Origin: an uncultured Chloroflexus sp. | GTDB lineage: Bacteria > Chloroflexota > Chloroflexia > Chloroflexales > Chloroflexaceae | Length of the DNA stretch: 47,296 nt | NCBI RefSeq assembly: GCF_937129525.1 | Contig: NZ_CAKZNK010000034.1 | Span: forward strand, 1 to 47,296 | Reading direction: 5' to 3' | Shown: piece by piece, positions 32,232 to 40,822 of the stretch | Numbering within the stretch: position 1 is the stretch's first letter | How the letters are laid out: each line of letters begins with the position of its first letter | The notes under the pieces: generated by a model | Database searches by the model: none | What the model saw: only the letters and a program-made list of their open reading frames with translations | What the model was told of the DNA's origin: nothing | Program-made: the position numbers and the translations under genes

Positions 32232-32291
32232 AACGAGCAAGGTTTCCATGCGGGTAAAGAGTTGCTGTTTTACCCGCCATCCCTGCTCGTT
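32232..32291. repeat. Nested inverted repeat (double hairpin) downstream of the DegS-like gene
   Basis: Outer arms AACGAGCA / TGCTCGTT (32232-32239, 32284-32291) enclose inner arms GCGGGTAAA / TTTACCCGC (32250-32258, 32269-32277). Two perfect stems of 8 and 9 bp with 10- and 6-base side segments. It lies 30 bases beyond the stop codon of the kinase on its 3' side; no T run is present. Either a 3' structure of that mRNA or an unrecognised RNA element. Confidence 0.6.
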
Positions 32292-32321
32292 TCGGAATAG
32301 CTGTTGTGATGAAAAGAGAGT

Positions 32322-33383
32322 CTACGGCAAGGGTATGGTGGCTGCCACGCGAGTGCCACGCCCAATTGCGCTCTCAATGCCAAATTCGCCCTGGAGCAAG
32401 ACCTCGATCTGCTGGCGCATGTTGGCTATTCCCATATTTTTGCGCGCGCCGGCGCTCGCAATAGCCTCTTGCACGGCGAAGCCACTGCCGTTGTCTTCGA
32501 TCAAAATCTGGAGCGCGTTATCGCTGTTGTCGAGCATTACGCGGGCTTGCGTAGCTCCCGAGTGGCGAACGACGTTGTTGATTGCCTCTTGAATGAAGCG
32601 GAAGATGGTGACCTCATAGTGATTGGGCAGCCGCTGATCAAGGTTTTGCACCATCAGGCTCACATCTATCTTGTGTTTCTCAGATACCTGAGCCACGTAG
32701 CGACGCAGTGTCGGCACCAGGCCGAGATCGTCGAGGGTCATGGGGCGCAGGTCGAAGATAAATTTGCGGGTCTCTTGCAACGTGTTGTTGACCGCATTTT
32801 TCAGCGCGACCAGTTCGGCGCGCGCCTGATCAAGATCGCGATCGATCAAGCGCTGGCAAATTTCAGCCCGCAGTACCAGGTTGCTCATCGCTTGCGCCGG
32901 GCCATCGTGCATCTGCAATGAAATGCGCAGCCGCTCGCTCTCTTGCGATTGAATGATGTTGGCAATCATTGTTTGCGGGTCGAAGGGCAGATCGGCCACT
33001 TTACTGCTGCGCTCGAGTTCGTGGGTTGCCGGCTCGAGTAATTCGACAAATTCGCTTAGTAGAGTCTGGCGCTCGCGCAACGCATCCCGCCGCATTTGCA
33101 GTTGCTTGACCTGCTCTCGCATCGTTTGCAGGCGCATCTGCACTTCGATCATGGTGGTGTAGAGGGTTCGAATATCTGCCTTTTCGTATCGCTCAAGATT
33201 GACATCGAGATCGCGGGCGCGGTTGGCAATTGCGGTTTCACGCATCGAGAGTCGATCAACTTCGGCCATATTCTGCCGCAACATCGACTCAATCTCGCCA
33301 AGCTCGCGTTGGATGCGCTGGATCTCTTCCCGGTAGGCCTGGATAGCTGCGCTGATACGTTGTCGAAGTTCTTCGCCTGCCAC
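32322..33383 (-). CDS. DegS-type cytoplasmic histidine kinase with long coiled coil
   Basis: 353 residues from a GTG at 33381-33383: AGGAG stands 8 bases upstream, while the ATG at 33420-33422 (13 codons further) has no such site. Long coiled coil (about 4-115), then HisKA_3 with QESERLRISLQMHDGPAQAM (phosphoacceptor His159) and a HATPase domain with FIQEAINNVVRHS, IEDNGSGF, GIANMRQQIE and a final GRGTRV. No membrane segment or sensor domain other than the coiled coil, as in Bacillus DegS. A NarL-type response regulator would be the partner, but none is in the window. It is divergent from the LysR gene, with 151 bases between. Confidence 0.9.
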   Translation of the reverse strand: MAGEELRQRISAAIQAYREEIQRIQRELGEIESMLRQNMAEVDRLSMRETAIANRARDLDVNLERYEKADIRTLYTTMIEVQMRLQTMREQVKQLQMRRDALRERQTLLSEFVELLEPATHELERSSKVADLPFDPQTMIANIIQSQESERLRISLQMHDGPAQAMSNLVLRAEICQRLIDRDLDQARAELVALKNAVNNTLQETRKFIFDLRPMTLDDLGLVPTLRRYVAQVSEKHKIDVSLMVQNLDQRLPNHYEVTIFRFIQEAINNVVRHSGATQARVMLDNSDNALQILIEDNGSGFAVQEAIASAGARKNMGIANMRQQIEVLLQGEFGIESAIGRGTRVAATIPLP

Positions 33384-33473
33384 AATCGATTCTCCTGGGT
33401 GTCTGGCGCGTCGCGCGCGCATATGCTGCCTAAGATTATAGACCCTTCGGCAGCGTGATGCAACGTGTGCTCT

Positions 33474-33498
33474 TGATACTGGTGTCTGGTATCATACC
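33474..33498. promoter_or_regulatory. LysR-type operator candidate between the kinase and lysR genes
   Basis: TGATAC-N9-GTATCA (33474-33494) is a perfect interrupted palindrome with the T-N11-A core of LysR-family boxes, and it overlaps the perfect 11-base palindrome GGTATCATACC (33488-33498). It lies 36-60 bases before the lysR start and could control lysR and/or the divergent kinase. Confidence 0.6.
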
Positions 33499-33534
33499 AT
33501 GCAGAGTTCGGCGCTGAGCAGAAGGGCATAGATT

Positions 33535-34440
33535 ATGGAACTTCGCCATTTGCGTTACTTTGAGGCGGTTGCCCGTCATTCCCATGTGACGCGGGCAGCG
33601 GCGGAATTGCACATCGCACAACCGGCACTCAGTAAGCAGATCAGTCAGCTTGAGCGCGAGTTGGGCATTACGCTGTTTGATCGGGTCGGTCGCAGTTTGC
33701 GGCTGACCGAAGCCGGTGAGGCCTTGCTGCCGTATGCGCGGGCAATTCTGGCCCAGGTCGAAGAGGCACGCTCGGCAATGGCCGAACGGATCGGGTTGAA
33801 GGCCGGACGGGTGGCGATTGGCGCGCCGCCGACGGTTGGCGCTCATCTGTTGCCGCCACTGTTGGCCGCTTTTCATCAACGCTACCCCGGAATTACCCTC
33901 CGTTTACATGAGGCCGGTCTCCATTCGCTGCTCGATCTGCTTGAGTCTGGATTAACCGATCTGGCAGTGGTGGCGTTGCCGGTGAACGATGAGTCGCTGG
34001 CTGTAACGCCACTGTTGAATGAGCCACTGGTGTTGATTGTCAGTCCATCACACCCGCTGGCGGGGCGCGGCGAAGTGGCGATGACCGAGCTGCGCAACGA
34101 ACGGTGGATTTTGTCGCCAGCCAGTTATGAGCTGCGCGAAGCCACGCTCAAAGCCTGTCGAGAAGCCGGTTTTACTCCGCAGACGGCGCTGGAGGGCGGC
34201 GAGACCGAAACGCTGGTGCGTTTTGTGGCGGCGGGTTTGGGGATTGCGCTGGCGCCGGCGCTGGCCGTGGCTAATTTTCCCGGTGTGGCGTCTTTGACCA
34301 TTCGCGATCAGAGCCTGACGCGCTCGCTCGGTCTGGTGTGGCGGAGCGATCGCACTGCTTCCCCGGCGGCGCGCGCCTTGCGTGATTTTCTGGTGAGCGA
34401 ATTGCAACAACGCCCGATCACTGAGCTGATCCGTCCGTGA
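33535..34440 (+). CDS. LysR-family transcriptional regulator
   Basis: 301 residues, standard length. N-terminal winged helix (1-60) with RHLRYFEAVARHSHVTRAAAELHIAQPALSKQISQLERELG, the LysR signature helix; the C-terminal periplasmic-binding-like co-inducer domain (about 90-290) has the pattern GAPPTVGAHLLPPLLAAFHQRYPGI and FVAAGLGIALAPALA. Probably tetrameric; inducer unknown. The upstream palindromes suggest autoregulation and perhaps control of the divergent kinase. No ribosome binding site is evident. Its last 23 bases overlap the 3' end of the convergent uvrD gene. Confidence 0.9.
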   Translation: MELRHLRYFEAVARHSHVTRAAAELHIAQPALSKQISQLERELGITLFDRVGRSLRLTEAGEALLPYARAILAQVEEARSAMAERIGLKAGRVAIGAPPTVGAHLLPPLLAAFHQRYPGITLRLHEAGLHSLLDLLESGLTDLAVVALPVNDESLAVTPLLNEPLVLIVSPSHPLAGRGEVAMTELRNERWILSPASYELREATLKACREAGFTPQTALEGGETETLVRFVAAGLGIALAPALAVANFPGVASLTIRDQSLTRSLGLVWRSDRTASPAARALRDFLVSELQQRPITELIRP

Positions 34441-36661
34441 GTGGCTCAAGCCGGGCAAAGCTGGCCAGTAACCGTCGTTCACGATCGGTAAAGCGCACCG
34501 TTACTTCTTCATCCCCTTCAATCAGGCGGCTGCTCACGACAATCCCTTCGCCGAATGTGGCGTGGCGCACTCGCTGCCCGGGAAAGAAGTTTGCTCTGGT
34601 CGGGGTTGGTAGCGGCGCGGGGCGTCCGCCGGTAACGCGCAGTTCCGACTGTCGGAGGGAGCGATTATTGAACATGGTTGCTTGTGGCGCCGATACGATT
34701 CGGTAGCCGCGCCGACGCAGTGATTTGAACAGGGTGGGGGGAATGTCGGCCAGGAAACGCGAGCGGGCGCTGGTTGCGATCCGACCAAACATGGCGCGCT
34801 GCGCGGCGTGGCAGAGGTATAACCGCCGTTGGGCGCGCGTCATGCCAACATAAAGGAGGCGACGCTCTTCTTCAATCGCATCGCGGTTATCGGTTGATCG
34901 ACTATGTGGGAGTAGACCCTCTTCGATACCGATGACAAAGACATGCGGGAATTCCAGCCCTTTCGCCTGATGTAGTGTGATGCAGGTTACTACATCGTGG
35001 TTGCGGTCGAGCGAGTCAACATCGGCGATCAACGCAATATCTTCCAGAAACGCGGCCAATTGGTTCTCGACCGGTAAATTGGCGTAGGCCAGGGCTGCGT
35101 TGCGTAACTCTTGCACGTTGCGCCAGCGATCCTCAGCCTCTTCGGCTTCATATTCGCGTTTGAGTGTCGCCTGTACCTCAACCCGGTTCAGCAGATAGTC
35201 GATCAGATCGCCAAGCGCCATTATTTCGTGGAAGCGGTTCAGATCGGCAATTAACTCATAAAACTCGAGCAGCGCAGCGCGGGCGCGGCCTGTGAATGGA
35301 TGATCGACGCTAGCGCTGGCCAGTTCACTCAACGCCTGGTAGAGGGGCACGCCCATCTGTTGCGCCCACGCAATCAGCTCGCCGACGGTGCGCTCGCCGA
35401 TGCCGCGACCCGGCCAGTTGATAACGCGCTGCAAGCTCACGCTATCATACGGGTTGGCGGCCAGCCGCAGGTAGGCCAGCGTGTCTTTGATCTCTTTGCG
35501 TTCGTAGAAACGCACACCGCCGACCACGTGATAGGGAAGGTGGGCCTGTACCAGCGCCTCTTCGATCAGACGCGATTGCGCATTGGTGCGATACATAATG
35601 GCGCAGTCACCGGGACGGGCAACCCCTTCGGCGATCAGGCGCACAATCTCGCCAACGACAAATTGCGCCTCTTCCTCATCGCTGGTTGCTTCGTACAGCA
35701 CCACCTGCTCGCCCTTGCCGTTGGTTGTCCACAGCCGTTTGGCATATTTGCGCTGGAGACTGGCGTTGATCAGCGCCTGGGCTACGTCAAGAATGGCCTG
35801 CGTGCTGCGGTAATTCTGTTCGAGCATGATCACAGTGGCATCAGGATAATCCTGCTCGAATTGCAAAATATTGCGAATATCAGCGCCGCGCCACCCATAA
35901 ATGCTCTGCGCTTCGTCGCCGACAACGAATAGATTGCGCTCGCGCTCGGCCAACGCGCGCACCAGCAGATACTGAACGCGATTGGTGTCCTGGTACTCAT
36001 CGATGAGCAGAAAGCGGTAACGTTCGTGATAACGGGCAAGGACAGCAGGGTGTTCACGGAACAGTCGCGCCGTCTCGCCGAGTAGATCGTCAAAGTCGAG
36101 AGCATTGCTCTCGCGCAAAAGGGCCTGATACCGCGCATAGCAGCGCGCTACAATTTCATCAAAGTAACTGCGGGTAGATTGCGCATACTCTTGAGGAGTG
36201 ATCAGTTCGTTTTTCGCGCTCGAGATGGCGCTCAAGATTGCGCGCGGTGGATGTTGCTTCTCGTTGAGGTTAAGTTCGCGCAGGATCCGCTTCATCAAGC
36301 GCTCCTGGTCATCGGGATCGTAGATGACGAAATCACGTTCGCGACCGAGATGCACGATCTCGCGTCGTAGCCAGCGGGCACAGATGGAATGGAAGGTGCC
36401 AACGGTCAGATCGGCTACAACCGATTCGCCCAAGAGTCCAACCAGTCGTTCGCGCATTTCGCGCGCCGCTTTGTTGGTGAAGGTAACGGCCAGGATCTGA
36501 AGCGGATCGACGTTGGCGTTCGTGACGAGATAGGCGATCCGGTGCGTGAGCACGCGCGTTTTCCCGCTACCCGGCCCGGCCAGCACCAGTACCGGCCCGG
36601 TCACGGTGGTTACGGCGCGCTGCTGTTGTGGGTTGAGATTGGCGAGGAGATCGGTGGTCAT
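34418..36661 (-). CDS. ATP-dependent 3'-5' DNA helicase, UvrD/PcrA type
   Basis: 747 residues from the ATG at 36659-36661, which begins the family sequence (MTTDLLANLNPQQQRAVTTV); the open frame extends 29 codons upstream but lies in front of the promoter. SF1 motifs: Walker A AGPGSGKT (28-35), LAVTFTNKAAREMRERL, GTFHSICARWLR, LLIDEYQDTNRVQ (motif II), VVGDEAQSIYGWRGA (III), LEQNYRSTQAIL (IV), TLHQAKGLEFPHVFVIG (V), EEERRLLYVGMTRAQRRLYL (VI). It unwinds DNA in nucleotide excision and mismatch repair and removes RecA or stalled RNA polymerase. A Tudor-like C-terminal segment (GQRVRHATFGEGIVVSS ... EVTVRFTDRERRLLASF) is present as in PcrA. No strong ribosome binding site; promoter is an extended -10. 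Confidence 0.93.
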   Translation of the reverse strand: MTTDLLANLNPQQQRAVTTVTGPVLVLAGPGSGKTRVLTHRIAYLVTNANVDPLQILAVTFTNKAAREMRERLVGLLGESVVADLTVGTFHSICARWLRREIVHLGRERDFVIYDPDDQERLMKRILRELNLNEKQHPPRAILSAISSAKNELITPQEYAQSTRSYFDEIVARCYARYQALLRESNALDFDDLLGETARLFREHPAVLARYHERYRFLLIDEYQDTNRVQYLLVRALAERERNLFVVGDEAQSIYGWRGADIRNILQFEQDYPDATVIMLEQNYRSTQAILDVAQALINASLQRKYAKRLWTTNGKGEQVVLYEATSDEEEAQFVVGEIVRLIAEGVARPGDCAIMYRTNAQSRLIEEALVQAHLPYHVVGGVRFYERKEIKDTLAYLRLAANPYDSVSLQRVINWPGRGIGERTVGELIAWAQQMGVPLYQALSELASASVDHPFTGRARAALLEFYELIADLNRFHEIMALGDLIDYLLNRVEVQATLKREYEAEEAEDRWRNVQELRNAALAYANLPVENQLAAFLEDIALIADVDSLDRNHDVVTCITLHQAKGLEFPHVFVIGIEEGLLPHSRSTDNRDAIEEERRLLYVGMTRAQRRLYLCHAAQRAMFGRIATSARSRFLADIPPTLFKSLRRRGYRIVSAPQATMFNNRSLRQSELRVTGGRPAPLPTPTRANFFPGQRVRHATFGEGIVVSSRLIEGDEEVTVRFTDRERRLLASFARLEPLTDGSAQ

Positions 36662-36695
36662 AGCAGATCCCGATGCGCTGATTGGCATTGGTGGT

Positions 36696-36704
36696 AGTAT
36701 AGCA
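36696..36704 (-). promoter_or_regulatory. Extended -10 promoter of the uvrD gene
   Basis: TGCTATACT on the minus strand (36696-36704). No adequate -35. It is the third identical nonamer in the window. The start near 36689 leaves about 28 bases of leader. Confidence 0.6.
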
Positions 36705-36809
36705 CATCGCGATCGTTCAGCGCCGATGATGAGCTGCCAATCGGGCATCGGAACGAGTGGGCAGGTATTACTCGGTTGAAACAGGCGCCGGTGATGACGG
36801 GAACAATGT

Positions 36810-36834
36810 GGGGGCGAGTTGTCGGCTCGCCCCC
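36810..36834. terminator. GC-rich hairpin between MBL and uvrD genes
   Basis: Perfect 9-bp stem GGGGGCGAG / CTCGCCCCC (36810-36818, 36826-36834), 7-base loop, without a long T run. It lies downstream of the MBL gene on the minus strand. The rest of 36662-36954 holds no gene. Confidence 0.6.
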
Positions 36835-36954
36835 GGACGCTTTCAGTTCTGAAGGTCGTGGCGCCTGACCGCTGAGTCGGTAGCGGTGTAGAAGATGGCT
36901 GGCTCTATGTGACACTGCCGGTAGCGTGATGGTAGAAGGCGTTTGATCGCATTC

Positions 36955-37863
36955 TTAGCCATTTTCGGCGGCCTGCCGCCGCTTGAGTTCATACCGGATC
37001 ATCCCCGCCACGCTCATCCGCGACCAGCTCCGCGCCACGACTCCTGCTGGGCCATCGTCGGGGTATGGCACCCAGCGCGCCGCCAGCGCATCGACATCGG
37101 GATCGCCATCGGCCAGCGCTCGATGAACCAGGTCAACGAGTTCGTCCAGTCGTTCGGCGGCAAAGCCAAGCTGATGATCCACATCATCATGCGGGCCATA
37201 GTGAGTGACGAAGATCCGGGGCAGGTTTAGCTCACGTAGCATAGCAATGGTCTGTTGATGCGCGACCAGATTGTAAGTTGGCACCGGCGTGACCGGAAAG
37301 ATCAATCCCCACCGTTCCATCACCAGACCGGCGGCATCGCCGATAAACAGACCGCCACTCTTGTGATCGCGGTAGGAGAGATGATCAGGCGAGTGGCCTG
37401 GCGTGGCAATGGCCGTCAACACAACATCGCGCCCGAGATCGAGCTGCAGAGTCTCGGCAGGCCGAATCCGCTCAGCGGGGATGGGCAGTAATTCACCGTG
37501 CAGCGGCCAGGCCTCTTCGCCCACTGCCCGGCGCACGCTGGCCATCAATTTGGTTGGGTTAGCCAGATGTTCGGCGACGCTGCTGTTGATGTACACCGTA
37601 GCGCTGGGTAGTGCCGCCGCAAGATGGCCGGCGCCGCCGCAGTGATCCATGTGGATATGCGTGCAGAGGATGTGCCGCACAGCGTCGCGGGGAATGTTCA
37701 GCGCCTCCAGACCGGCCAGTGTCTGTGGAGCAGTTAGCGCCGTGCCAGTTTCAATCAATGCAACCTCTTCACCCCGCGCGACATACGTCACCCCGACGCC
37801 GGGCAAGCCAAGTAGCTCGTGATCGATTGCCCAGATGTGATCGTCAACCTGAAAGATCTCCAT
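36955..37863 (-). CDS. MBL-fold metal-dependent hydrolase
   Basis: 302 residues from the ATG at 37861-37863 preceded by GAGGGAAGG. The zinc-binding signature is CTHIHMDHCGGA, with further ligands in ATPGHSPDHLSY and LFIGDAAG, and a C-terminal HYGP with the last metal histidine. N-terminal segment VDDHIWAIDHELLGLPG. Members include glyoxalase II-like, lactonase-like and other thioester or ester hydrolases; substrate undetermined. It follows the RicT terminator region by about 100 bases on the same strand and ends before a GC hairpin. Confidence 0.88.
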   Translation of the reverse strand: MEIFQVDDHIWAIDHELLGLPGVGVTYVARGEEVALIETGTALTAPQTLAGLEALNIPRDAVRHILCTHIHMDHCGGAGHLAAALPSATVYINSSVAEHLANPTKLMASVRRAVGEEAWPLHGELLPIPAERIRPAETLQLDLGRDVVLTAIATPGHSPDHLSYRDHKSGGLFIGDAAGLVMERWGLIFPVTPVPTYNLVAHQQTIAMLRELNLPRIFVTHYGPHDDVDHQLGFAAERLDELVDLVHRALADGDPDVDALAARWVPYPDDGPAGVVARSWSRMSVAGMIRYELKRRQAAENG

Positions 37864-37893
37864 CCCTTCCCTCGTTGTTGTGGATTGAATGTG

Positions 37894-37924
37894 CAAAAAG
37901 CCGCCCGCCCGTTGCAAAGCGGCT
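37894..37924 (-). terminator. Terminator of the dtxR-cyclase-ricT operon
   Basis: Minus strand: AGCCGC (37919-37924) pairs with GCGGCT (37899-37904), a 14-base loop, then TTTTTGC. It lies 41 bases after the ricT stop. Confidence 0.68.
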
Positions 37925-37964
37925 GTGGGGTATGTGGCGACGCAGGCAGACCAAGTGCGCAGGC

Positions 37965-39191
37965 CTATTTGCCGGTGTTCTTCCGTCTTCGACGCTGCTT
38001 TCCGCTACTACCGCCAGTGGTGTTGGTTGCTGTTGGCGATGCTGGTTTCGGCGGTGATGCTGGTTTAGCAGTGGCTGAAGCCTTGCGCTGTTGCTTTGGT
38101 GGCGATGTAGCCGGCGCCGGCTGACTCTTGTTGGTATTTCCGCCCCGATGGCGCGAGCGCGATCTGCTCTGCTCTGCATCCCGGTTTGATTCTACCGGCG
38201 GCGGTAACATCGGCATCGGTGGTGGTGGAGGGGGCTGATCTTCATCTTCCAGCAAACTCAGATCGTCGCTCCACTCAAAAGCCTCTATCTCATCGCGCAA
38301 CATGCGACGTTCACCGCGGTCAGACTTATTCGCTCGCATCGGCGTAATACCTTCTGCGGCGCGGGCGCGGGCGATTGCGGCTACCTGCTCGGTTGCCAGG
38401 GTAATTTGGGGCAGATCATACGTTTCGATCATGCCGCTGCTAGCCAGTTGCACCAGCACTTGTTGCTTGAGCACGTGCTGGCCGACTACTTCCCCTGGCC
38501 CATCCGGTGTCATCACCCAGGTGCCGCGCTTGGGAAGCAGGCTGCGCATCTCGAGATACTGTTCGTGTTCGTAAGCGAGGCAGCACAACAGGCGTCCGCA
38601 GACACCGCTGATTTTGCTCGGGTTAAGCGGCAAATCCTGGTCTTTCGCCATCTTGATCGAGACGCGCGCGTAATCGGGCAGGAAAGAAGCGCAGCAAAGG
38701 ATACGACCGCATGGCCCAATTCCGCCCAGCATCTTCGCTTCGTCGCGCGGCCCGATCTGGCGCAACTCAATGCGAGTTTTGAACATGCGGGCGAGATCGC
38801 GCACAAGTTGACGAAAATCAACCCGCTGATCGGCGGTGAAAAAGAAGGTGAGTCGCGAACCATCAAAGGAATATTCGGCCTTGACCAGCTTCATCGGCAG
38901 GCCGTGTTCTTGCACCTTCTCGGCGCATCGAGCAAGCGCCTCGGCGTGGTACTGTTGCAATTCGGCCATGCGAGCGAGATCGTCTGCTTCTGCTCGCCGC
39001 ACTACCGGCTTTAATTCACCGACGATAGCATCATCGCTGACCTCGCGGCGTTCAAAGGCTACCCTGGCCAGTTCCAGCCCGCGCACTGTTTCGACAATGA
39101 CCGGATCGCCGGTATGAAGTTCAAGATCACCTGGATCGAAGTAGTAGATTTTGCCACTATCTTTAAAGCGAATGCCAACGACGGTAGGCAT
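37965..39191 (-). CDS. ricT: RicT/PSP1-family protein with long Pro/Arg-rich tail
   Basis: 408 residues; homologues are about 260-300. The PSP1 core (about 1-270) is clear: GIRFKDSGKIYYFDPGD at the start, GRILCCASFLPDYA and GRLLCCLAYEHEQY, containing the cysteine pairs reported to coordinate iron-sulfur clusters in the Bacillus RicAFT complex. The C-terminal 110 residues are a low-complexity tail (PPPPPPMPMLPPP near 312, then Ser/Lys/Arg-rich to the end), probably disordered and perhaps RNA-binding. In Bacillus this protein helps RNase Y process mRNAs. Last gene of an operon with a DtxR-type regulator and an adenylate cyclase; 39 bases after the cyclase. Confidence 0.9.
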   Translation of the reverse strand: MPTVVGIRFKDSGKIYYFDPGDLELHTGDPVIVETVRGLELARVAFERREVSDDAIVGELKPVVRRAEADDLARMAELQQYHAEALARCAEKVQEHGLPMKLVKAEYSFDGSRLTFFFTADQRVDFRQLVRDLARMFKTRIELRQIGPRDEAKMLGGIGPCGRILCCASFLPDYARVSIKMAKDQDLPLNPSKISGVCGRLLCCLAYEHEQYLEMRSLLPKRGTWVMTPDGPGEVVGQHVLKQQVLVQLASSGMIETYDLPQITLATEQVAAIARARAAEGITPMRANKSDRGERRMLRDEIEAFEWSDDLSLLEDEDQPPPPPPMPMLPPPVESNRDAEQSRSRSRHRGGNTNKSQPAPATSPPKQQRKASATAKPASPPKPASPTATNTTGGSSGKQRRRRKNTGK

Positions 39192-39230
39192 AGCGTTTCT
39201 TTCTGCCGTTCAGTGATGAGCGATGGGCAA

Positions 39231-40787
39231 TCACGGTTCGGTGTAGACAATCGTTGCCGCGCCACCGGGTTTGATGCGTGGGCCGAGCACCTTATAAGCG
39301 CGTACCCGTTGCTGTTTCCCCTTGAGCTGCAACTCACCCATCTCTTGCAGTTCAAAATCTTCGCTTACCAGGCGAGCGGTATCTTCACCGATGAAGACCG
39401 TGCCAGGTTCGGCAGCCGATTCCAACCGGGAAGCAGTATTGACCGTATCGCCGATAGCGGTGTATTCCAGCCGATGACGGGTACCGAAGAAACCGGTATA
39501 CGCCGGGCCAGTATTGACGCCGATACGGATGGTAAACGCTTTATCGGGATCGAGTCGGCTGACCAGCCGCTGCTGGGCTTGTTGCATTTCAACTGCGGTT
39601 GCCACGGCGCGCAGAGCGTGTTGCTCATCGAGTGGATCCTCGGGCAGGCGCGGCGCGCCAAAGACTGCCATGATGCCATCGCCGATATATTTATCAACTG
39701 TACCATTGTAACGGAAAATGACTTCGGTCATTTCGTGCAGGTACTCGTTGAGGAGATCCTGCACTTCTCGCGGCGATAGCCGTTCCGAAAGGGCGGTGAA
39801 CCCCTTGACATCGGCGAACAGCACGGTGACGATCTGCTCTTGCGCTTCCCACAGTTTGCCGTGTTGCGCCACGTAACGCGCCAGCGCGTGCGCCACATTG
39901 GGCGAGAGAAAACGTTCGAGATTTTGTCGAACCTGCCCTTGCACCCGCAACTCTTCGGTCAGGCGCGCGCGTTCAATTGCCACGGCGGCCAGATTGGCAA
40001 TTGCGACCACGATGTCGCGATCACGCTGACTAAACTGTTCGCGACCGGGTGAGTCGAGCAGAATCACGCCAATCGCGCCGCCCTGAGTCAGTAGTGGCAC
40101 GCAGATGGCCGAGCGAATGTTAGCGGCGATAATGCTTTTGGAACCGGCAAATTCCATGCGGGCATCATGGGTCAGTATCGCTTCGCCGCGCTCAATTGCT
40201 TTGCGGACAATACTACCGGCAATGGCCACGTCGCCGGTGCCGGGAGGGAAGATCACGCGCGGCACCAGTTCATCACCTTTGCGCAAGAGCAGGAAGCCAC
40301 GCTGCGCCGGCACTAGCCGGATAACTTCTTCCATCACCAGATCGAGCAGTTCGCGGTAATCAAGCGCCTGGTTTACCCGCATGCTAATCTGATAAAAGGC
40401 CTGCAAATCTGCCGGCTGTAACTGCAATTCGTGCGCGGCGACTGCCTGTGCCTCTGAGGCGACCGGGAAGTAGCGGTTATCGTCGAGCACAACGCTTTGG
40501 GCGGCGCGATCTTCGTAGATTAGCTCGAAGGGGCCGATCCCGATCACATCGCCATCATTGAGCTGTTCTTCTTTCACCCGCAGGCGATTGACCGTCACCC
40601 CGTTGCGGCTGTTGAGGTCAATCACCCAGGCCCGGCGATCGCGTAGCTCTACCCGCGCATGCTTGCGCGAAACGATGGCATGATTTAACACGATCTCGTT
40701 GTCGAGCTGGCGACCAATGGTGATCCCGCGCTCGGTGATCGGGAAAGTCCGCTGTTCGCCGTGAATAGTGACTGTAATTCGCGCCAT
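39231..40787 (-). CDS. FHA - GAF - class III adenylate cyclase
   Basis: 518 residues. FHA domain (about 15-80: TIGRQLDNEIVL, SRKHARV, LNSRNGVTVN), GAF domain (about 125-276), linker helix, class III nucleotide cyclase (about 316-500). Metal aspartates Asp326 (FADVKGF) and Asp370 (KYIGDG), Lys366 for adenine, transition-state Asn450 and Arg454 (NTASR). The position of the usual adenine-specifying Asp is Thr443 (EYTAIGDTVN), as in the bicarbonate-responsive IIIb type, so the product is most likely cAMP. FHA suggests docking to phosphothreonine proteins, and GAF binds a small ligand. GGAG precedes the ATG by 7 bases. Middle gene between dtxR and ricT. Confidence 0.92.
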   Translation of the reverse strand: MARITVTIHGEQRTFPITERGITIGRQLDNEIVLNHAIVSRKHARVELRDRRAWVIDLNSRNGVTVNRLRVKEEQLNDGDVIGIGPFELIYEDRAAQSVVLDDNRYFPVASEAQAVAAHELQLQPADLQAFYQISMRVNQALDYRELLDLVMEEVIRLVPAQRGFLLLRKGDELVPRVIFPPGTGDVAIAGSIVRKAIERGEAILTHDARMEFAGSKSIIAANIRSAICVPLLTQGGAIGVILLDSPGREQFSQRDRDIVVAIANLAAVAIERARLTEELRVQGQVRQNLERFLSPNVAHALARYVAQHGKLWEAQEQIVTVLFADVKGFTALSERLSPREVQDLLNEYLHEMTEVIFRYNGTVDKYIGDGIMAVFGAPRLPEDPLDEQHALRAVATAVEMQQAQQRLVSRLDPDKAFTIRIGVNTGPAYTGFFGTRHRLEYTAIGDTVNTASRLESAAEPGTVFIGEDTARLVSEDFELQEMGELQLKGKQQRVRAYKVLGPRIKPGGAATIVYTEP

Positions 40788-40822
40788 AGGTGTGCTCCGG
40801 GAGGATTGACACTGCTGCCGGA

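Noticed and set aside
35300-35932. Antisense frame of 210 codons in uvrD
   Set aside because: Shadow frame; all helicase motifs are on the minus strand.
36748-36915. Upstream in-frame extension of uvrD and a small minus frame there
   Set aside because: Beyond the extended -10 promoter; no conserved sequence.
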